Assembly: GCA_964648295.1 (NCBI GenBank)
Contig: CAZYNH010000011.1
Coordinates: 1-64,000, forward strand
Reading direction: 5' to 3'
DNA: 64,000 nt
Source: UBA4055 sp964648295
Lineage (GTDB): Bacteria; UBA4055
The notes beneath the pieces were generated by a model, which worked only from the letters and a program-made list of their open reading frames with translations, did no database searches and had not been told where the DNA came from. The translations under genes were made by a program, and so were the position numbers. Positions 59,597-64,000 of this stretch are shown piece by piece (the stretch's first letter is position 1; every line of letters starts with the position of its first letter).

Positions 59597-61524
59597 CAGA
59601 GGACAGTCATAAATTAAAAACGCTGTTTTTCCTCTCCTTTTCTTTCTCCTTACCGGCTTTTATTTTAGGCATGTTCTTTATGTCTGAGCCGCTTTTTCCC
59701 CACCCTTATCAGAACTATATACTCTGGTTTCTTGCCACTCCAGTTCAGTTCTATGTCGCAAAGGATATGTATGTCAGCGCGTACAAGGCGCTAAAGAACC
59801 GTACTGCGAATATGGACTCGCTGGTCGTGCTTGGAACAGGGGCGGCATATTTATACAGCGTATTTCTTGTGTTGACGCACAGCCATCACAGTTATTTCGA
59901 AACGAGCGCTGTACTTATCACAGTCGTAATACTGGGAAGATATCTTGAGGCCTCGGCGAAGAGAAAGACCGGTCAGGCGATAGAAAAGCTGATGAAGCTC
60001 ACTCCGTCTTCGGCTTGGGTCGTGCGGGAGGGAACGGAGCAGGTAATAGACATTGACGATATCCGCATCGGCGACATAGTCATAGTGAAGCCCGGCGAGA
60101 AGATACCGGTGGACGGCACGGTGGTCTCCGGCGATTCAAGCGTTGACGAAAGCATGATAACGGGAGAATCCGTTCCGGTATCCAAGCATCCCGGCGACAG
60201 GGTAATCGGCGCGACTGTGAACCGCTTCGGCGTCTTCAGATTCACAGCCGACAGGATCGGGGCGGACACGGTACTGTCGAGAATTATCAAACTTGTAGAG
60301 GACGCACAGTCCAGAAAAGCGCCGATCCAGCGGTACGCCGATGTTATATCGTCGTATTTCGTACCGGCCGTCCTGGGAACCGCGCTCATTACATTCGCGT
60401 CATGGCTCGCGCTCGGCCAGAGCTTCAATTTCGCGCTCATGACGGCCGTCTCGGTGCTCGTGGTGGCATGCCCCTGCGCGCTCGGCCTGGCAACGCCCAC
60501 CGCTATCATGGTCGGCTCCGGCCTCGGCGCGAAATACGGCATCCTTTTCAAGGGCGGTGATTCTCTGGAGACCACACACAGTCTGAAAAACATTGTTTTT
60601 GATAAAACAGGTACGCTTACACTGGGCCGACCCGTCGTCACTGATGTTATCGCTCTCGATGAGAACGTCAGTGTTCTAAAGATCGCCGCCGCGCTTGAAA
60701 AGCACAGCGAGCACACACTCGCCAAAGCCGTAACGGACAAAGCCGCGGGAGAAGAAATTCCGGAAGCTGAGAGCGTGAAAGCCGTATCAGGGTTCGGAAT
60801 AACCGGAAGGATCGTCGGTAAACATTATTATCTCGGCAATCTCGCGCTGATGAGACAAAACTCGATAGACACATCTTCTAACGAAAGAAGGGTGATAGAT
60901 CTTGAAGAACAGGGAAAAACCGTCGTCATTCTTTCAGACACTGAAAAAGCTCTCGGTATTATTGCAATAGCTGACGATGTTAAAGAAACGGCAGCGGAAT
61001 CTATCGCGAAGCTCAAAAAAGCCGGTCTTAATGTTTCCATGATAACCGGCGATAATATCAATACCGCGAGATACATAGCCTCCAAAATAGGCATCAGTGA
61101 AATTTACGCGAACACACTGCCTGAAAACAAAGCATTGATGGTGGGAAAGATCAAAGAGAAAGGCGCGACCGCCATGGTAGGAGACGGGATCAACGACTCC
61201 CCCGCTCTTGCCGAGGCCGATATCGGAATAGCCATGGGTTCAGGGACCGATGTAGCCATCGAAACAGGCGATGTGGTGCTTATGAAAAACGATCTGAACG
61301 ATATAGAAAAAGCCATCAGGCTCAGCAGGATGACCATGAACAAGATCAGGCTGAACATGTTCTGGGCCCTTTTTTACAATGTGCTGGGCATCCCCGTGGC
61401 CGCAGGGGTATTCTACGCATGGACCGGATGGCTTTTGAGCCCCATGATAGCAGGAACAGCTATGGCGTTAAGCTCAGTGAGCGTGGTGACCAATTCGCTT
61501 TTGTTGAGGTATAAGAAACTCTGA
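59593..61524 (+). CDS. copA: Copper-translocating P-type ATPase, lacking its own N-terminal HMA domain
   Basis: This 643-residue P1B-1 ATPase pumps Cu(I) out of the cytoplasm. Motifs: TGES at 190-193 (actuator domain), CPC at 293-295 in membrane helix 6, DKTGT at 337-341 (phosphorylated Asp337), SEHTLA at 372-377, GDGIND, then FYN and MALSS in the last helices, which bind Cu(I). The usual SEHPLA motif has threonine instead of proline. No metal-binding domain is encoded in this frame. It is in the preceding separate frame, joined through a possible -1 frameshift. The only start is TTG at 59593, overlapping the upstream stop. Bases about 60000-60560 are richer in G+C than the rest of the gene. 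Confidence 0.92.
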   Translation: MTEDSHKLKTLFFLSFSFSLPAFILGMFFMSEPLFPHPYQNYILWFLATPVQFYVAKDMYVSAYKALKNRTANMDSLVVLGTGAAYLYSVFLVLTHSHHSYFETSAVLITVVILGRYLEASAKRKTGQAIEKLMKLTPSSAWVVREGTEQVIDIDDIRIGDIVIVKPGEKIPVDGTVVSGDSSVDESMITGESVPVSKHPGDRVIGATVNRFGVFRFTADRIGADTVLSRIIKLVEDAQSRKAPIQRYADVISSYFVPAVLGTALITFASWLALGQSFNFALMTAVSVLVVACPCALGLATPTAIMVGSGLGAKYGILFKGGDSLETTHSLKNIVFDKTGTLTLGRPVVTDVIALDENVSVLKIAAALEKHSEHTLAKAVTDKAAGEEIPEAESVKAVSGFGITGRIVGKHYYLGNLALMRQNSIDTSSNERRVIDLEEQGKTVVILSDTEKALGIIAIADDVKETAAESIAKLKKAGLNVSMITGDNINTARYIASKIGISEIYANTLPENKALMVGKIKEKGATAMVGDGINDSPALAEADIGIAMGSGTDVAIETGDVVLMKNDLNDIEKAIRLSRMTMNKIRLNMFWALFYNVLGIPVAAGVFYAWTGWLLSPMIAGTAMALSSVSVVTNSLLLRYKKL

Positions 61525-61531
61525 TCCCTTT

Positions 61532-61969
61532 CTATTCAGGCTTGATCCTCAGACCGCCCATATTCTCATCTGTCCAAAAATGCCATCCCGGAGCAACGGA
61601 AATATCCTTCAGCCCGGCCTTCAGCATGACCTGAGCTGCATGGCATGAACGGTTGTTCGTCCTGCAGAATATTATAAAATTAAGCTTCGGCTTTTCACTT
61701 TTCATTTCTATCAGCTCAGGTATAAATCTGTCCAGTAGCTGAACGGGCATATTGACAGCCCCTATTGCCGTTCCGGCCATAAACTCCTGCGGCGTACGGA
61801 CATCCATAACAAAAATACTGTCATTTGGAATACTTTTCTGAGCCGAAAGGACAGAAGCGAATTCTTCGATACTCAGCCCGTAAGGCTCCGTACCCTTTTC
61901 ATTGCCGCAGACGGCGAAAAGAACCGATGCCGTGAACATGACTATGAAAGCGAGATATTTTTTACTCAT
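61532..61969 (-). CDS. Exported rhodanese-domain protein
   Basis: This protein of about 145 residues has a signal peptide (MSKKYLAFIVMFTASVLFAVC), of which the final FAVC is a weak lipobox, so lipid anchoring is possible. A single rhodanese domain follows: FVMDVRTPQEFMAGT near residue 57, GAVNMPV, and the active-site loop FCRTNNRS with the catalytic cysteine near 108. It would transfer sulfane sulfur in the periplasm. ATG at 61969 has AGGG 8 bases upstream and is preferred to 61984. It overlaps the end of the CDF transporter gene by 8 bases and converges on copA. Confidence 0.82.
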   Translation of the reverse strand: MSKKYLAFIVMFTASVLFAVCGNEKGTEPYGLSIEEFASVLSAQKSIPNDSIFVMDVRTPQEFMAGTAIGAVNMPVQLLDRFIPELIEMKSEKPKLNFIIFCRTNNRSCHAAQVMLKAGLKDISVAPGWHFWTDENMGGLRIKPE

Positions 61970-62585
61970 AATTAATCCCTGCATTTTTTTCTGACCACTG
62001 TCCGAGTTCTAGAATTTTGTGCGCACCTCTTGCGACAATTACAAAGACGGCGGCACCGACAATAAGGTCGGGAACCGGCGAATCAGTCCATTTTACAAGA
62101 AAAGCGGCGCATATAACACCTGTGTTTATAATTATATCATTTGAAGTAAAGATCATGCTCGCCTGAATATGAGCTTCGGAACTTTTGCTTTTCTGAAGCA
62201 GGAACAGACAAAATGCGTTCGCGATCAGTGCGAGAAACGAAACAAATACCATGGTCTTAAAATCAGGAATCCTTTCCAGTCCGATAAACCGCCGTATAAC
62301 TTCCGTAAATCCTATAACCGCCAGAAATATCTGGAAATAACCCGCGAACGACGCGACTTTCTTCTTTAGCACGACAGTCCCGCCGACGGCTATCAGTGCG
62401 AGTGCGTAAACGATGCTGTCCGCAAGCATATCGAGACTGTCGGCGACCAGGCCCATCGAACCTGATATCAGACCTGCCGCCATCTCTCCCGCGAAAAAGA
62501 TAAAATTAACTGCCAGTACGGTCCATAAAACCTTTTTCTGAAGAACAGCGCTTTCATGACAAATATTTCCGCAAGAACATCCCAT
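61962..62585 (-). CDS. Cation diffusion facilitator (CDF) family transporter, short form
   Basis: This 207-residue membrane protein has six helices. The CDF signature is GLVADSLDMLADSIVYALAL near residue 40-60, where Asp residues bind metal, and the second metal-site helix is SNDIIINTGVI near 150. The usual cytoplasmic C-terminal domain is missing. The N-terminus MGCSCGNICHES has three cysteines and a histidine that could bind metal. The frame is open to 62651, but the predicted -35 box covers that start; ATG at 62585 has GGAAAGG upstream. Zinc, cobalt, cadmium or iron are possible substrates. It lies beside copper genes. Confidence 0.82.
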   Translation of the reverse strand: MGCSCGNICHESAVLQKKVLWTVLAVNFIFFAGEMAAGLISGSMGLVADSLDMLADSIVYALALIAVGGTVVLKKKVASFAGYFQIFLAVIGFTEVIRRFIGLERIPDFKTMVFVSFLALIANAFCLFLLQKSKSSEAHIQASMIFTSNDIIINTGVICAAFLVKWTDSPVPDLIVGAAVFVIVARGAHKILELGQWSEKNAGINYE

Positions 62586-62622
62586 CTCAAAATTGCCTTT
62601 CCAGATAAATTTACGGCACCTA

Positions 62623-62651
62623 ATTGTAAAACAAAAGCCCCCGCAGGTCAA
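62623..62651 (-). promoter_or_regulatory. Predicted promoter of the CDF-rhodanese operon
   Basis: On the minus strand TTGACC (62646-62651), 17 bases, TACAAT (62623-62628). Transcription would start near 62616, giving a leader of about 31 bases. This rules out the upstream ATG at 62651. Confidence 0.6.
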
Positions 62652-62742
62652 TGCGATTTCTCATAATATTAAATTCATTTGTCTGAGAAAACCATTAGAT
62701 CCTACCTTTATATCGTGAGTCTTGATCGGGAACTCAAAGCTT

Positions 62743-63027
62743 TTATATACCTTTCATTCCTCCGCCGAACACCCCGCCGACGCCCAGAAGGAAACCCAGA
62801 TCGTACCATGTACCGCTGTTATAGATCTCGTAAACTCCTATGTTGTCGGAAAATAGAGAGATAATAAAAGTTATCGGGGCTATTATACCGTGCCAGAGAC
62901 CGAGCCAGAATCCTGCCGGATCTTTTACCACGCTCAGGACTTTAGCGACATCGTTCGGACCTGCTGTGCATCCCGCCAGCACTAAAATAGCCATTAGGCA
63001 GAGCGCGATAATAAAACATTTTTTCAT
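62743..63027 (-). CDS. Small lipoprotein with membrane helix
   Basis: This 94-residue protein has a type II signal peptide with a good lipobox (VLAGC). The mature part has AGFWLGLWHGIIAPITFIIS, a hydrophobic helix, then NIGVYEIYNSGTWYDLGFLL and a glycine-rich end (GVGGVFGGGMKG). The same pattern recurs in short hypothetical proteins of many bacteria, but no function is known to me. GGAGGAAT precedes the ATG closely. It is 18 bases after the TfoX-like gene and appears to be the last gene of that unit. The 157 bases between it and the CDF start hold only the CDF promoter. Confidence 0.75.
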   Translation of the reverse strand: MKKCFIIALCLMAILVLAGCTAGPNDVAKVLSVVKDPAGFWLGLWHGIIAPITFIISLFSDNIGVYEIYNSGTWYDLGFLLGVGGVFGGGMKGI

Positions 63028-63045
63028 TTTATTCCTCCGTAATAC

Positions 63046-63366
63046 TTACTTTTTCTTCTTCGGTTTGGGCAGCGGCAGTTCTTTCTCGGTGATCTTAACG
63101 AGCTTAGAAAGCCAATCCGGATCGTCTAAATTGTCTATGAGGAAATAGTTTTTAGCGCCCGGATATGGCGGAGCTTCTTCAGGCTTTCCGATGAACTTTC
63201 TGCCTGCCTCGGTAGGCTTGACGAAGAGCTGATTGTCGGCAACTATCGCCGCCATTTTACCATTGAGGAATATTCCGTATTCCCCGAACATCTTTTTTGC
63301 GGTCACTTCGCCTGCGCATTCAAGCTGCTCAAGTATGTATTCGGCAAAATCTTTGTCTGTTGCCAT
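63046..63366 (-). CDS. TfoX/Sxy N-terminal domain protein
   Basis: This 106-residue protein consists of a TfoX N-terminal domain only. Family features are the AKKMFGEYGIFLNGKMAAIV region near residue 24, here KKMFGEYGIF, then QLFVKP and the YPGAKNYFLID segment. In gamma-proteobacteria TfoX/Sxy activates competence genes, but stand-alone N-terminal domains are widespread and their role is not known. The C-terminus is a lysine-rich PKPKKKK tail. It is 10 bases after the HD-domain gene. Confidence 0.87.
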   Translation of the reverse strand: MATDKDFAEYILEQLECAGEVTAKKMFGEYGIFLNGKMAAIVADNQLFVKPTEAGRKFIGKPEEAPPYPGAKNYFLIDNLDDPDWLSKLVKITEKELPLPKPKKKK

Positions 63367-63376
63367 ATAATTTCCT

Positions 63377-64000
63377 CTATAAATATCTTTTAATGTCCTG
63401 CCCGATTATGCCCGCGTAAAGCTCGATATGTTTTTTTACAGGGCTCATAGCTATTTTTTTCATAAGGACTTCCTCGATCTGAAAAAATCCCGCCGATTCG
63501 GTCATTTCGACCTGTATCCTTAACGGAAGTTCCCTGCCTTCTTCGAGATACACCTTCTTTATGGCCGCCGATGAATATTTGTGGATATCCCCGACTTTTG
63601 AACCGGATTCCATAATGAGCGGTATCCTCGCCCTTCCCCCCTCCATGTCGCACCCGTCAGCCACGAGAACGACTCCCGCCTCGAGAGAATGTATCTTCTG
63701 GGTGCCCATGTGACCGATTATACCTTCGAATATGAGAGATTTGATAACAAGCTGCATCTTAAGGTCGTCCTGATAGGTAAGCTTCATCAGGCTGTCAATT
63801 TTTTCCTGACTGAGTATTATGGTCATTCGTTCGTGCCCGTCCCTGCCTATGCTCATGCCTATGTCGTGAAGGAAGGCTGCGGTAAAGACCGCTATTCTGC
63901 TGTCCTCGTAAGTTCCGTAATTCTCAAGCTCAAGATTGAACTTTATTCCTGCTTTGTTCAGGATCTCCATTATTTTCATCGCGTTAGAAGCTACCTTACG
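63377..64000 (-). CDS. HD-domain phosphohydrolase (5' end outside the window)
   Basis: The frame is open to the window edge; the residues before the ATG at 63979 (RKVASNA) fit the family, so the gene is cut and its start lies beyond base 64000. The HD motif is FLHDIGMSIGRDGHE, with the metal-binding His-Asp pair, and a later LVADGCDMEGGRAR carries the second Asp. This is a metal-dependent phosphohydrolase, possibly for a nucleotide. The C-terminal part (about 150-200) is a distinct domain. Substrate is unknown. It is followed by the TfoX-like gene after 10 bases. Confidence 0.82.
   Translation of the reverse strand, partial: RKVASNAMKIMEILNKAGIKFNLELENYGTYEDSRIAVFTAAFLHDIGMSIGRDGHERMTIILSQEKIDSLMKLTYQDDLKMQLVIKSLIFEGIIGHMGTQKIHSLEAGVVLVADGCDMEGGRARIPLIMESGSKVGDIHKYSSAAIKKVYLEEGRELPLRIQVEMTESAGFFQIEEVLMKKIAMSPVKKHIELYAGIIGQDIKRYL

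Noticed and set aside
59973..60740. 255-codon minus-strand frame opposite copA
   Set aside because: It coincides with the GC-rich part of copA, where antisense stop codons are rare, and the translation is Ser/Thr/Pro-rich with no domain.
62586..62651. Extended N-terminus of the CDF transporter from ATG 62651
   Set aside because: The ATG overlaps the -35 box of a strong promoter, and the extra 22 residues look non-coding; ATG at 62585 has a ribosome binding site.
62652..62742. Gap upstream of the CDF promoter checked for a riboswitch or small RNA gene
   Set aside because: Only short imperfect hairpins and no T-run after a G+C stem were found.
1..64000. Search for tRNA, rRNA, CRISPR repeats, insertion sequences and phage genes
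   Set aside because: No tRNA-like cloverleaf with a CCA end, no regularly spaced repeats, no transposase or integrase motifs and no terminal inverted repeats were recognised.

Overview
The window is a compact, gene-dense stretch of a Gram-negative bacterial chromosome with moderate GC content. It holds about 66 protein genes, no rRNA or tRNA gene that I can find, no CRISPR array, no insertion sequence, and no gene-free stretch longer than about 270 bases. Genes for heptose activation, a heptosyltransferase, an outer-membrane beta-barrel protein, a LolA-like carrier and several lipoproteins show an outer membrane. DUF2723, the PNGase F-like protein with a T9SS-like tail, and -10 promoter elements of the form TANATT(T) all point to the FCB (Fibrobacterota-Chlorobiota-Bacteroidota) side of the tree. 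A candidate phylum such as Delongbacteria or Cloacimonadota is my guess; no marker gene here settles it.

Layout. 1-5.5 kb (+): L-asparaginase, a VanZ-like protein, a large DUF2723 membrane protein and a flippase-like membrane protein. 5.5-8.5 kb (-): an M20 amidohydrolase, a small two-repeat protein and a PilT ATPase with a duplicated N-terminal domain. 8.6-17.9 kb (-): one apparent six-gene operon of HAD phosphatase, ClC H+/Cl- exchanger, RND/MMPL exporter, PNGase F-like lipoprotein, LolA-like protein and beta-barrel protein. 18-23 kb: HAD phosphatase, BadF-type kinase, EIIA-like protein, rdgB and a biotin-dependent carboxyltransferase subunit. 23.1-25.8 kb (+): pabA-pabB-pabC for p-aminobenzoate and folate. 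25.8-34.9 kb (-): probable phosphatidylglycerol synthesis pair, the two heptose enzymes rfaE1 and rfaE2, an acyl-adenylating ligase, a TPR lipoprotein and a saccharopine dehydrogenase-like enzyme. 35-41.3 kb (-): seven closely packed genes including a class V aminotransferase, TPR protein, inositol phosphatase-like protein, methyltransferase, DUF445, a degenerate NlpC/P60-like protein and a glycosyltransferase. 41.4-43.2 kb (-): U32 peptidase. 43.4-50.9 kb (+): nine-gene run with surface-sugar enzymes, an ABC exporter, birA, pcm and a DUF368 polyprenyl-phosphate transporter. 50.9-54.4 kb: class III aminotransferase, Spy-like protein, heptosyltransferase, cold shock protein. 54.6-59.3 kb (+): MltC-like transglycosylase, thioredoxin-fold protein, greA, yebC, ruvC, ruvA. 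59.3-64 kb: copper ATPase split from its metal-binding domain, rhodanese, CDF transporter, small lipoprotein, TfoX-like protein and a truncated HD-domain gene at the window edge.

The strongest unusual signal is at 59570-59600. A separate 79-residue copper-binding HMA protein ends in an A10 run that contains the heptamer A-AAA-AAG in the correct phase for -1 frameshifting. That shift would join it to the following copper ATPase, which has no metal-binding domain of its own. Decoding could therefore yield both a CopZ-like chaperone and a full-length CopA from one locus. This resembles the E. coli dnaX site in sequence and E. coli copA in outcome, but with the frames reversed. A single missing A in the assembly would explain the same picture and must be excluded.

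Other points of interest are a recurrent promoter form (TTGNNN, 17 bases, TANATT), a CDP-alcohol phosphatidyltransferase fused to a predicted repeat domain, an MltC interrupted by a long charged helix, and the exporter/LolA/beta-barrel/PNGase operon. All functional calls come from motif reading of translated sequence without database search.
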